Origin: Prorocentrum cordatum | Lineage: Eukaryota > Sar > Dinophyceae > Prorocentrales > Prorocentraceae | DNA: 25,000 nt | Direction of reading: 5' to 3' | NCBI GenBank assembly: GCA_963575745.1 | Contig: CAUYUJ010001459.1 | Coordinates: forward strand, 374,249-399,248 | Shown: positions 13,396-23,117 of the stretch, in pieces | Numbering within the stretch: the first letter of the stretch is position 1 | Layout of the letters: each line of letters begins with the position of its first letter | Notes under the pieces: generated by a model | Database searches by the model: none | The model's input: only the letters and a program-made list of their open reading frames with translations | What the model was told of the DNA's origin: nothing | Made by a program: the position numbers and the translations under genes

Positions 13396-15700
13396 GCCAC
13401 CCGACGATCAAAGCCCTGCTCTTGCTTCCCTGCCATGCCCCCCCGACGCAGAAGGTTAAACGGGGGGCGTCGCTGACGGGGATCGTCGCCGCCCCCCCAG
13501 CCACCGCTGCGCACGTCGCCGGGAGCTCTCCCGGGGCGCCCGGCCCCTGCGGCGCGGCCATCGCGCGCCGCCCCCTACGGGGGGGGCGGCGAACAGAGAA
13601 CGTTGGCGCCATGCGATCCCGAAGGCGACCCGTGTGACCCTCACTCTCAGGCTGCAGCAGGCCCTCTGGCCGTATGGGGGGCCCCACCGTTTTCTGACAT
13701 TGCGCCTGTTCGGTGCCCCCCCCCCCTCTCTCCGCAAACGGCCCAAATGCGCGGCCTCAGGAGCGCCGGGCGATAATCCTTCCCGCCAGACCGGGGCGCG
13801 CCCCCCGAGCCCCGAGGAGCGCGCAGGAAACCGATCGAGCTGGCGAGGCGGAGGGTGCAGGTGCCCTGGCGGCAGCCGCTGCGCGGAAGACGCTCGGACT
13901 TCCCGCGCTTGCATTGCGGGGGCCTGTTCATTCAGCGGCGCGCGTGGCGGTGCGAAGGGCGACGTGGGCGCCCCTGGAGCACTCAGTGGCGCGCCTCGTG
14001 ACGGAGCTGGTTTGGGGCCCGCTTGCAGGGCTGGGAATTCTCCCCAGGAGGGCCCCCTCCTCGCCGCTGCGCCCCCTGCCGAGAGCTCCCCCTGATTCGC
14101 CCCCCTGTCGGAGGAGAAGATTTACGGGGGGGGGCTGATGGCCCCGTCGGCGGGGCGCAGGAGAAGCTGGCGGCGAAGGCCACCGGCGACTCCCCGGCCG
14201 CGAGCTCCCGGAGGAGGAGGAAACGAAGGGCAGAAGGGGCCGGCTGCAGGGGCCGCCAACTTCCCCCCAGCCACGGTTGCCTGCGTCGACACGAGGCAGA
14301 GTTGTCCCCGCGGCGGACAAACGAACCCTGTGCAAGGACCACCCCTGCCAGAGCTGCGCCGCCCTGGGCCCAGCGGTCTTCCTGGCCCCCTCCCTCCGGG
14401 GCCCTGCTGGGCCCGGGAGGGGCGCGCGCCTGCCCTCGGATTCTTGTTCGGTGACGCCTCGGCTAAGGTGCGCGGTGGCGCCGGGGTTGCCGGCGCGGGG
14501 AGAGGGCCCTCCTCGCCGCCGCGGAGGGGTTGTAGAACGGAAGGGCCCCGCCGCGGACGCCGCGAAGGTCCATCGTCGCCGCGGCTGGAAATCGCACTGG
14601 ACCCTGGGTGTTCCCTGGGGTCGGAGGTCTGCGCCCCCCGCGTGTCCCCCTTCGCGCCCTCGAAGTCAAACCGCGTGGGTGGCCCCCCCTTTCTGGCTGC
14701 AGCGGGCCCCCCGTGCGCCGGGGCGCTTCCAAGGCGGAGCGCGCCCCTGGCTGCGAGGAAGGCTCCTTCGTAAACCGACGTTGCGCCTGTTCGGTGCCCC
14801 CCGCCCTCTTGCCTGGTTTTCAAGCCAGCGCGCGGTCCCCTCGCCCCGTCCCGCGCCTCGCTGGCGGGTCGCCCCCCCATCAGCGCGTGGCCGGTGGGCC
14901 GCCCCCCCTTCTGCGCAAGTGGGCCGCTCCCCCTCCCGCCAGCGGGCCGCCCCCCAGTCCGCGCAGTCGCGCAGGGCTCGAGTGGGCCGCCCCCCTCCGC
15001 CAAGCACCTCCTTCGGCGCTTCGCCGGCGGGCTGCCCCCCCGTCCGCGCTGGTGGGCCGCTCCTTTCCGCGCAGGTCGTCCGCTCCCTCTCCGCGCAGGT
15101 GGGCCGCCCCCTTCCGCGCGTGCGCTCCTAGCCTGTCCCTTCCGCGCCGCGGGTCTGCTTGTCTCGGCGCTCTCCGCCCTGGTCGCTGGGCCTTTGATTG
15201 CTTTTTCGGCCCCCCCCTGCCCGCGGTCTCCTTGGCATCTCTGCCGATGGGGCCTGCGCGCTCGCTGCTCCCCTAGCCTGGTTGGCTTGGTTTTCAAGCC
15301 GGCCCCTCGACCGTGCGCCGGCCTATTGGTGGGTTGGTTGCTGCCGCGCTGCCGCGGCGCCTTGCTGCCTCCCCCCCCCGCGCCTCGAAGGTCGCCGGAT
15401 CTCGGCGCCCGCCCGCCCGCCCGCTGGCGCTTCCAGTCCCGCGCCGCTCCCTCTTTTGGCGTGGCTCTGCCTCCTCGTCTTTGTCAATCGCCTTCGCGCC
15501 GGCCTGCGCTTGACGCGCTCATTGCAGCGCGCTCGTGCTGGGAGGACAGACAGGCTGGCGGGCTCACCGCTGGGCATCCAGCGGTGCTGCAAGCTTTCCA
15601 GGAGGGGTCGCAAAGAACAGTGCGCAGGCCGGCTGCGATCGGGCCGAGCTCAGGGAGGCGCATCCAACACGCGCACCAGGCCGCCAGGAGGCCAATAGGA
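13396..15700. repeat. Very GC-rich, repeat-containing region, no gene recognised
   Basis: Long open frames exist in all six frames because stop codons are rare, but all are Ala/Gly/Pro/Arg-rich and none looks conserved. Internal duplications: TTGCGCCTGTTCGGTGCCCC near 13700 and again near 14781; TGGTTTTCAAGCC near 14814 and 15288. Runs of C (6-10) are frequent. It may be a degenerate satellite or old duplicated non-coding DNA. Confidence 0.5.
14894..15125. repeat. Degenerate 23-24-base tandem units GTGGGCCGC...CGCGCAG
   Basis: Units beginning GTGGGCCGC or close variants start at 14894, 14919, 15052, 15075 and 15099, with damaged ones between. The last three are 23-24 bases apart, and the units at 15052 and 15075 end CCGCGCAG, so AG|GT recurs at each of these junctions. 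Confidence 0.7.
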
Positions 15701-15777
15701 GGAGGAGGAGGAGGAGGAGGAGGAGGAGGAGGAGGAGGGAGGAGGAGGAGGAGGAGGAGGAGGAGGAGGAGGAGAAG
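15701..15777. repeat. (GGA)n microsatellite
   Basis: Pure GGA triplets with one GGGA interruption. Confidence 0.95.
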
Positions 15778-16628
15778 GGCGGACTTGTTTGTCAATCCTG
15801 GCGGTTTTGCATCGAAGCTGCTGTAGAAGGTGTCGGGCCCCAAGGCTTTCGACCAGAAGGTTTTCCAAACGACTTTCTACATCCTGTGTGAATCTTCGGG
15901 CCCCAAGGCCATCAAACCAAGATCTGGGACGAAAAGTTGCCGGGGTGAATGGGTCGAGACTTCCTGGGGCTCGAAAACTGAAAAAAAGCAATCAGTCCGA
16001 GTTCTGGAAATGGCGCAAGACGAATAGGAGGCCTCCGCCACTCCACCTGGCCTATGGCCGTCCAACGGCCACCCTCACTTGCAGATTGAGCGGATGACCA
16101 GAGGAGGAGGAGGGGGAGGAGGAGGAGGAGGATGAGGCCTCCGCCAGATCCCTCGCGCAGTCGAAGCGATCGAGTCGAAATCCACCTCTGGAAGGGAGCC
16201 CCCCCGTTGGGGAGGCGTTGTCGAGCCGAGCCACGCCGTGAGCGGGCACCAGCACGCATCGCCAGATTGATCGGATCCTGGGCAAACATATTACTCGCCA
16301 TCGCTCGGACGTCCGCTCCCCTTGCATCTTTCGGTTTCGTGCATTTTCGGGGCTTGGCATGGTGATCCAAGATGCTCCCCGATGGTCCTGGCCGAGAAAA
16401 GTGCTCAGGTCGGAGCGACGCCACGATCTCCGAGTCGATCATCGGGTCGTCGGCAGACCGGTCCGATCGGCACGCATCACCGCATCATAGATCAATCGTC
16501 GACTCGATCGATCCGATCGGTCGGCGCGTGTACCCTCCTCCTCTTCCCTCTTTCCCTCTGGATGCTTGCAGTGCGCGTCGCGGACGGATGGGGGCGAGCA
16601 GCTGCGGCCTCCGACGTCACCTCTGAGC
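15778..16628. other. No gene recognised
   Basis: Mixed-composition DNA. A 14-base direct repeat TCGGGCCCCAAGGC occurs at 15833-15846 and 15896-15909, 63 bases apart. A short GGA tract lies at about 16098-16133. GATC/TCGA-rich sequence occupies 16380-16540. No convincing protein frame on either strand. Confidence 0.45.
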
Positions 16629-16998
16629 CTAGCCCTCGTAGCCCTCGTCATCATCGCTGGACTTCTCGCTGGGCTCGACCTTCTTGTTGTACACCTGGTT
16701 CTCGTGCACCTGGTCGACGACGGCGGCCACATTCCTCCGAACGTTGTCCATGGCCTGCGTGATGTCCACTAGGTGCTCGAATAGCCCAGCCGTGGACTCG
16801 ATGATGAGAGTGAGCGAGGCGCGGAACTCGTTCCGGACCTCGCTGACCGAATTGCTCATGTTCTCGGTGATGTGTGTGATCTGGGGGATGTGCGGTACCT
16901 GTTCCTCCTCGTTGCTGGTGAACGGAACCTTCTCGAGCTCGTCGACCTTTCCGAAGACAGTGCGCTGGAGCAACTTTGCCGGGGTCGCGTCCTCTCCG
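16629..16998 (-). CDS. C-terminal exon of a predicted coiled-coil protein
   Basis: About 122 residues run on minus from 'EDATPAKLLQRTVFGKVDEL' through 'HIPQITHITENMSNSVSEV', 'LTLIIESTAGLFEHLVDI' and 'VRRNVAAVVDQVHENQ' to an acidic end 'SSDDDEGYEG' and a stop at 16629. Spacing of Ile/Leu/Val suggests amphipathic helices or a coiled coil. Immediately upstream on minus (17090-17000) is a pyrimidine-rich tract followed by CGGAG|AGGAC, a plausible acceptor, so this is probably an internal-to-last exon and not a whole gene. No family recognised. Confidence 0.55.
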
Positions 16999-17335
16999 CG
17001 AGGGCCGAGGGATGGGATGGATGGAAGGAAAGGGGAACTGAGGGGCCGAGGAAAGACGGGAAGGAGGAAGAGGGACATCCTTCACCAGCCCATCCCTCGC
17101 CCCCTCTCTGTCTCACTTGCTCCCGCTTTAGCCGTCTTGCATACCCACCTCTTTCCCAGACTAGCTACTGTGACCCTCCGTTTCCCCGCCACTTTCCCCA
17201 AGCCGTGCGTACACTCCCCCACCGCTCCCCTGTCTTGCACGTCCCGCTCGCCCGAATCACCTCTATTTCGCCCTGGTTTTCACTATCCAACCCTCTCCCC
17301 CTGACCGTCTTGATACCCTCCGCTCTCGTTTCCTC

Positions 17336-17607
17336 TCCTGGAGGTGAACCGAGGAGGTGGAGGAGATGGGAAGGAAAACGGGGAGAGGAAGACAAGGAGG
17401 AGGAGGAGGAGGAGGAGGAAGAGGGCGGAGGAGGGCGGAGGAGGAGGAGGAGGAGGAGGAGGAGGAGGGAGGAGGAGGAGGAGGAGGAGAGAAGAGGAGG
17501 AGGAGGAGGCGGAGGAGGGGAGGAGGAGGAGGAGGAGGAGGAGGAGGCGGAGGAGGAGGAGGAGGAGGAGGAGGAGGAGGAGGAGGAGGAGGAGGAGGAG
17601 GAGGAGG
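17336..17607. repeat. Long (GGA)n microsatellite
   Basis: About 270 bases of GGA/GAGGA/GGC triplets, purest from 17396 to 17607. The long open frames across it are artefacts of this repeat. Confidence 0.95.
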
Positions 17608-18177
17608 GATGAGTAGGCATAATCCGCGGCAGGCAAGATACGCCGCGCGAGATACCTGGGGATCTCTGGAAGCCGATGAATTCGGGAGGACGTGCGGGGC
17701 GACGCCGACGTCCCAGTGGCGCTCAAGAATGAGCTCTGGGAATGCCCCGACAGACTTCTCCGTCTGCCTGCTGCTGCCTGACCCCTTTCATCCCTCCCGC
17801 ACCCAGAGCCGTCGTGCCCTTCCACTCGAGCCAACCGTCCTCCTCCCCTCTTCCCTCTACGATGAAGACGGCGCGCTCATAGACGCGGAATGGCCGATGC
17901 TCACTTTTACAAGGAGAAGCTGAGCTGCTCGGGGACGGCGCGCCCAAAGCTCGCGACGATACCAACTAGGAAGATGCTGAGATGAGACATATTAAGACGC
18001 CCTCGTCCTCCACGGGGAGAAGAAAGATCAGGATGACAGGAAGAGAAAAACGAAAAGAGAAGAGGAATCAGGAAGGAGGACCCCTCCTCTTCCCTCGCTG
18101 CCCCTGCCCCCACCCTGGTTCCCTGCCTGCTGTTGCCCATCCACCCCCTCGCGCTGGCCTGGGGATCCAGGCACGCC
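17608..18177. other. No gene recognised
   Basis: Unique-looking DNA between two microsatellites. Short open frames on both strands lack protein-like conservation patterns. Confidence 0.4.
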
Positions 18178-18345
18178 ATCCTCCTCCTCCTCCTCCTCCT
18201 CCTCCTCCTCCTCCTCCTCCTTCCCCCTCCTCCTCCTCCCTCTCCCTCCGCGTCTGCCTCCTCCTTCCTCCTCCTCCTCCTCCTTCTCCTCCTCCTCCTC
18301 CTCCTCCTCCTCCATCCTCGTCACCCTCCCTTTCCTCCTCCTTCC
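18178..18345. repeat. (TCC)n microsatellite
   Basis: TCC/CTC triplets, nearly pure at 18178-18222 and 18262-18314, with impure pyrimidine DNA between and after. Confidence 0.95.
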
Positions 18346-18491
18346 TCCACTGCAAGCCATTTCGCGCTCGTGCCACATTCGCCAGAGTCGTCCCAGTGCC
18401 TCCACGCGGCGCTTGAGGGGTGTCACTGCAGCTGTAGGTCACTCTACCGCCCTCAATGCTGACGAACACTGGGACTCCTGTCGATTCGCCC

Positions 18492-18812
18492 ATGGACCGC
18501 TGCGAAGGCTGCGGCACATGCGAATACAACGACAAGCTGGACGCCCAAGACCCGGCCTGCCCCAAGTGCAGCCGTCGGGTCAATGTCCACCGCTCCCGAT
18601 CTCAGCCTCCAGGAGGCCGCCGCAGCACCGACGTCATCAAGCTGGAAGGCTCCGGCGGTGCCACGAACCCCAGGCGTTCGAGCTGCACCAGGAAGCCCCC
18701 CGTGACAAGACTCTCTCCAGCAAGCGGTGGCCGAGGCGATCGGCCCGCAGCTGCGGAGCATCCTCCAGGCCCAGATCACGAGGATCTCAGCCCAGCAGGG
18801 GGACGCATCTCT
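18492..18812 (+). pseudogene. Zinc-ribbon-like coding segment, frame broken
   Basis: From ATG 18492 the plus frame reads 'MDRCEGCGTCEYNDKLDAQD' then 'PACPKCSRRVNVHRSRS', that is C-x2-C-x2-C followed by C-x2-C, a zinc-ribbon-like arrangement. It continues 'STDVIKLEGSGG'. Protein-like sequence then moves to other frames: 'AFELHQEAPRDKTLSSK' and then 'AEAIGPQLRSILQAQITRIS'. Two one-base shifts in about 120 bases suggest decay or assembly indels. The segment is enclosed by TCC microsatellites at 18178-18345 and 18813-18933. No family recognised; helical after the Cys part. Confidence 0.45.
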
Positions 18813-18950
18813 CCCTCCTCCTCCTCCTCCGCCTCCCTCCTCCTCCTCCTCCTCCTCCTCCTCTTCCTCCTGCTTCTCCTCCTCCTCCTCCTCTTCTCCT
18901 CCTCTTCTCCTCCTCTTCTCCTCCTCCTCCTCACAACAACAACAACAACA
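18813..18950. repeat. (TCC)n tract followed by (CAA)n
   Basis: TCC-type triplets at 18813-18932 run directly into a pure CAA tract of about 16 bases. A CAA tract also precedes the AT-rich island at 13139. Confidence 0.9.
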
Positions 18951-19032
18951 TATCGCGCCCACGAGCAGGCTTGGAACCCAACGTACAAGTTATCGTCCAA
19001 GGCGCTGCTTCGTGACGGCCCGCCTGGGCCTG

Positions 19033-19035
<3 letters not shown>

Positions 19036-19066
<31 letters not shown>

Positions 19067-19080
19067 GCGTCGTCGTCGGG
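19036..19080. repeat. (GTC)n microsatellite
   Basis: About eleven GTC triplets, then AGC and further GTC. Translated frames give only Val/Ser/Arg runs. Confidence 0.95.
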
Positions 19081-19322
19081 ATTGCATGGTCGACGTCTCC
19101 AAACTCTACTCCAGCCGCAACATGTAAAGCGATCCTGTTGTGTAGCGACACCCTGGACTCAATTCGAACAAATTAGGGGGGTAAAGCGAGAGGGCTCCAG
19201 CAGGGTTCGCTCCATAGCCCCGCCTTGGGCTAACGTCTCCTCTTGCGGACCCGCGACCGTGGCCTCTCCTGAGGAGCAACGGTAGGGGGGGGGCTGACTC
19301 AGGGGGGCAACATCGAGCTGGA

Positions 19323-19353
19323 ATCGGCGATACATCGCCGATATATCGGCGAT
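19323..19353. repeat. Perfect 20-base palindrome in a triple inverted array
   Basis: ATCGCCGATATATCGGCGAT (19334-19353) equals its own reverse complement. The preceding ATCGGCGAT (19323-19331) is a third copy of the 9-base arm, so three arms alternate in orientation with 2-base spacers. Confidence 0.95.
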
Positions 19354-20360
19354 AGGCCCTCGGGCGGGGTGGGCCATCGGGCCCTTATCGGTCATCAGTA
19401 GGCGAATGCGTGCCGATGCATCTCCCTCTTAGCCTGCCCCCGCTAAACTTGCACCGATCGTTGCCAGCTTCTCGGGTCATCTCTCAAGTCTCCAGCGGCC
19501 GTTTGGGACAATCTGGGCCCCCAGGAACGCTCTCGGCGAGGCGCAGCCGCTGGAACGCATCCCGAGGCTGGACAACCGCCGAGGACCGACCAAACCTGGC
19601 GAAACCCTCGCACACTGGAAGCCTCGAACCTCGGACCCCGCCCTGATCCGTCACCCCCGAGCGTATTCCCCTCTGACGTTGCCCCTGATTCTCGACCCGC
19701 TGGAACCTCGAACCTCGAAGGTTGCCGCTGATCTCGAGCCGCGAAAGCCTCGAACCTCGAGCCTATCTGCCCTGATCCGAACGATTCCCCCTCTGATTCT
19801 GCAGGACCGGGTTGGAAACGCTTTGATCCACACGAGCTATAGATTGATGCGTCTCCGCGATCTGAGTTCACAGCCACTCTGCAGATCGACGCATATTGAA
19901 TGCCAACGCGCGACAAGAATACGCCGTGTGACCAACGAACCATCTAGACCAGGTTTCGTGGCCCATGCCAACATTAGGGGCCCTCACGCTGCCCCTGCCT
20001 CTCCCGAGGGCCCCAGCGCTCCTCTCCGCCAGGCTGCATCTCCCCTTTGAAGCGCCTGATGATCTCAACCTCTCCGCGCGCGTGCGCGCGAACACTGGCA
20101 CCCCTCCGTTGGCCTCGCGGCCTCGCCGCCGCCGCAATCACCGGGCCTCGAGTCGCGAACTCATCGGGTCGGAAACGGACCAGATCGCCACCGACTCGTC
20201 CCGGATCGGCTCGCCCATGTCCAGCTGGCCCTTGCATCGCGGCTTCTCCGCCACCGTCGTCGCCGCCGTCCTCCCCCCCAGGCTTCCAACGTGTTCCCAA
20301 AATCAGCACCGAGGTTGTTCGTCGTTTTCGGGCGAAGCTGACAACATCGAGCCATCGAAG
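19354..20360. repeat. No gene; degenerate tandem repeat around CCTCGAACCTCG
   Basis: CCTCGAACCTCG-type units recur near 19622, 19704 and 19748 with shared following text (CCCTGATCCG, CCCCTCTGA), giving an imperfect tandem array over about 19615-19812. The rest of the stretch shows no recognised feature. Confidence 0.5.
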
Positions 20361-21033
20361 GGAGGAGGGGGAGGAGGAGGAGGATGAGGAGGACCACTGT
20401 AAACCCAAAAGCCATCAACGATGTTGGAATACAACTCCCCTCCAAGCTTCCTCTTCATAAGCCCCTTCAGCGGTTCATTTCTGTTAAAATATCTGCCTCG
20501 TTCGAAATTATCCGTTTGAACACCCGGAAGCATGCCAAAACATTGTTCTCGGGATTCCAACGCCGCGGATCAACCTGATTGTTGCGTTTTGACGATCGTG
20601 GATCATGCCGGAACGCCATTCCTGGGATTTCAACGCCGCGAATCAACGTAACTGTTGCGCCCGCAAACTCCTGAATCCTTTCAAAACAGTTTTTTTGGCA
20701 CAAGGTCGTGGGAATCCGTGAAACTCTTGCAAACTATAGGAACGAATGCACGCGGCGCAAAGGCGAGAGCCACATCTTGAAAAAAAAAAACCGCCCACAA
20801 TCAGTGAAACTCTTGTGCGTTTTTAGGACGAAGGTGCGCAGCGCAAAAGCGAGAACCACATTGCGAAAATGTCAATCCACGAACCTCTTGCATACTCTCA
20901 AACGAATTTACGCGGCGCGGATGAAGAGGGAGCTTGGAAGGAGGGTGTATTCCAACACCGCTGATGCCTCTTGGGTTGACACAGGTCCTCCTCCTCCTCC
21001 GCCTCTTCCTTCTCCTCCTCCTCCTCCTCCTCT
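20361..21033. repeat. Foldback element with 67-base inverted arms and GGA/TCC flanks
   Basis: The left arm (20392-20458) and the reverse complement of the right arm (20921-20987) agree at about 55 of 67 positions without gaps. The outer flanks also mirror each other: GGA repeats outside the left arm (20361-20391) and TCC repeats outside the right (20986-21033). The 462 bases between are AT-richer and contain direct repeats: 'GTGAAACTCTTG' near 20718 and 20801 with related text at 20881, and 'AACGCCGC(G/A)' near 20559 and 20630. Confidence 0.75.
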
Positions 21034-21780
21034 GCGCGGCGGCGGGACCTCCCGGAGTCCGATGGGAGGCCCGCCGCCTCTGCGCGCCGCGCGGCGATCG
21101 GCGGCGACGATGGGGCGAATAGCCCAGGGGCGGGCATCACGCGCATTCGCCCGGGAGCCTTTTCGAAGACAAGATCAGCGGCGCACCTGAATACAAGTAT
21201 TGCTCTCCCCTGGGCTATTCGCTCTTTTCGTTGCCTCTGAGGTGAGCGCAGCCGCGCCCGCGCCCGCCGCGCCCGCGGCCGCGCCGACGCCCCCGCGGGG
21301 GGGGGGGGGGGCGGGGGGGGGCAGGGGGAGGAGGGAGAAAAGGGAGACGAGTTGTTGTGGTCGTAGTGAGTGGTCGTAGTGATGTGGCCGAGGCGTCCTG
21401 CTGGTGGTGGTGGTGGTTGCGGTCGTTGTGCGCGGTGAGTTGGCCCAGGGGCGTGGGCCACCAGACCCCTGCGTTCGGCGCGCCACCTCCCGGACCACGC
21501 AGGTGGCGATGGACTGGTGGAGCGTGCTGAGTGCCTCCTGGCGCCCAGGCCCCCTCTGGCACTTGCTGCGCAAACCACTTTCGCGTGGACTCGCCCGTGC
21601 CTCCAAAAGATACGAACTCCAACCTCTGCCGCATGCTGCCCACTTCCCGGGCCTGGCGACGGAGGAGCACCCGGAGGACGAGCAGGACGTTGCGGTGGAC
21701 TTTCAGGCTGCGGCCGGGGTTCGGCCTTCAGCGGCCCCCCGGGAGCGGGGCCTCGAGACCACGAAGGCGATCCTCAGACC
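21034..21780. other. No gene recognised; G-run and GTG-rich spacer
   Basis: GC-rich DNA with a G run of about 12 at 21298-21310 and GGTGGTGGT/GTCGTAGTG repeats at 21355-21430. No convincing coding frame. Confidence 0.4.
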
Positions 21781-21782
21781 CC

Positions 21783-21809
21783 CGACGTAATGTTTTTTTC
21801 ATTACGTCG
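21783..21809. repeat. Perfect hairpin, 10-bp stem with T7 loop
   Basis: CGACGTAATG (21783-21792), seven T, CATTACGTCG (21800-21809). It is one of several A/T-loop hairpins in this region. Confidence 0.95.
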
Positions 21810-21924
21810 CCCTCCAGAGGTCCCGACCCTTTCCCCATGACCGGCTTTGCATCCTGAGTCGTTTTTGGACGCTCCCGAGGCCCGGTGAGGGCCCCCAGAG
21901 GCCGAAAATTAGGAAAAGCCTCCC

Positions 21925-21944
21925 GTCGTGATTTTTTCATGACT
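21925..21944. repeat. Imperfect hairpin with T6 loop
   Basis: GTCGTGA, then a T run, then TCATGAC; the 7-base arms have one mismatch. Confidence 0.7.
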
Positions 21945-22166
21945 CGAGGGGGTCTGGGGACCACGACGGCGATCTTGGGCAGGTTGGAGGACCAGATGAA
22001 CTTGCGCATTCCGGAGGGGGCCGTGCTGGACCTCGTGGTAGGGCCCAGGGGAGGGGCGGGCAGGGGCACCGCTGCCCTATAACCCATCCCCCAAAGGGGC
22101 ACCTGCCGGCGAGGCCGCGGGAAGGACTCCCGATGCCCCAACCTGGAGACGAAGCCAGACATCGGG

Positions 22167-22187
22167 CGTCTCGAAAAAATCGAGACG
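22167..22187. repeat. Hairpin CGTCTCGA-A5-TCGAGACG
   Basis: Perfect 8-base arms (22167-22174 and 22180-22187) around five A. An identical copy lies at 22303-22323. Confidence 0.95.
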
Positions 22188-22302
22188 GAGGTTTTTCTAA
22201 GTTTTCGGCTTCTCGGGGCCCTCGCCGGGCCTCGGGACCGTGAAAAAACGACTCGGGATGAAGAACCGGTCCCGGGGAAGTGGTCGGGAGGTCGGGGGCC
22301 CG

Positions 22303-22323
22303 CGTCTCGAAAAAATCGAGACG
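22303..22323. repeat. Second copy of hairpin CGTCTCGA-A5-TCGAGACG
   Basis: Identical to 22167-22187 over all 21 bases, 136 bases downstream, with different flanks. Confidence 0.95.
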
Positions 22324-22514
22324 TCGGATGTCTGGGAAGCCAGGACGAGAGAAAATTTGGACGAGGATGACTCGAGATTCTCTGAGATCCAGCGTCTCTG
22401 GAGGATGTCTCGGGCGCCGCGGCCATCTCACAGCGTTGCATTCCGGAGCGCTCTGGAACGGATTTACCCTCGTCCTAGCTCCGCCCGACAACCATCGAAT
22501 ACGATCAGCTCGAT

Positions 22515-22728
22515 GGTCAAGGAGATTGCGCCAGGCGAGTGCGATGGCGGCGCAGGAGACGGAGGAGACCCGGACGCCGATCTTGAGGACGACACCGAGG
22601 AGTGCGTCTTCGATTTCGACCTCGCGTTCGAGGTCGGCAGTACCCTGACAACGATCGGAGGAAATCTGATCAGCCTCCACGGTGGGCTCGCATCGGTTGA
22701 GGCTTCGGTCGAGGGATCTGACCAGTGA
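22515..22728 (+). CDS. Acidic/helical coding candidate
   Basis: On plus, 'MVKEIAPGECDGGAGDGGDP' leads to 'LEDDTEECVFDFDLAFEVGS' and 'LTTIGGNLISLHGGLASVEA', stopping just after 'SVEGSDQ'. The end coincides with a canonical donor-like GTGAGT at 22725. With the coiled-coil frame that starts 92 bases later, it could form one gene, although no in-phase acceptor was found. The minus strand also has an open frame here, so strand assignment is uncertain. Confidence 0.35.
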
Positions 22729-22819
22729 GTGCATCAACTGGAAGATGAAACAACTTGACGGAAATAGCCATTGGTGGAAAGTGTGGCTGCCGAGTGGCTG
22801 ACGTCCTGTCGGGCGTGGC

Positions 22820-23047
22820 ATGGACGTGAGGGGGAACGAACTGCGGCAGAAACTCGTTTCCATCGATGCTCAGCTCCAGTCCGCATGGGCGTTGATCAAG
22901 GCAAGGGGCCGAGAGGCGAATGGCACGCAGCAGCAGTCCGAGACACTGCAAGAGAAAGTGGACGAACTGGAACGGCAACCCCGAGACCTGCAGGACCGTG
23001 GACCCAAGGCTTCTCCGCCAGAGCGCACAGTCGAGGCGTTGACCTAA
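22820..23047 (+). CDS. Small predicted coiled-coil protein
   Basis: A 75-residue frame from ATG 22820 to TAA at 23045-23047 reads 'MDVRGNELRQKLVSIDAQLQ', 'SAWALIKARGRE', 'QQQSETLQEKVDELERQ' and ends 'PPERTVEALT'. Leu/Ile/Val at heptad-like spacing with Glu/Lys/Gln between indicates a coiled coil. An in-frame stop 18 bases upstream of the ATG makes this the natural start unless an exon joins. A hairpin (23092-23117) lies 45 bases past the stop. No family recognised. Confidence 0.5.
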   Translation: MDVRGNELRQKLVSIDAQLQSAWALIKARGREANGTQQQSETLQEKVDELERQPRDLQDRGPKASPPERTVEALT

Positions 23048-23091
23048 GGAACCCTAAATAAGGAACGAGGCCCCTGTTTCCATAAGTTAAA

Positions 23092-23117
23092 CTTCGGTTT
23101 CCTATCGAAACCCGAAG
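23092..23117. repeat. Hairpin downstream of coiled-coil ORF
   Basis: CTTCGGTTT (23092-23100) pairs with AAACCCGAAG (23108-23117) with one bulged base. It could structure the 3' UTR of the coiled-coil ORF. TAAGGAAC-type words recur near 23045, 23060 and 23148. Confidence 0.6.

Noticed and set aside
14122-15297. 391-residue minus-strand open frame
   Set aside because: It is open only because the region is extremely GC-rich. Composition is Ala/Gly/Arg/Pro repeats, all frames are open, and it contains degenerate tandem DNA repeats.
22515-22863. Competing minus-strand frame containing 'QLMHSLVRSLDRSLNRCEP'
   Set aside because: The plus frame joins better with the coiled-coil ORF at 22820 and ends at a donor-like GTGAGT. 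The minus option is not excluded, so the plus call has low confidence.
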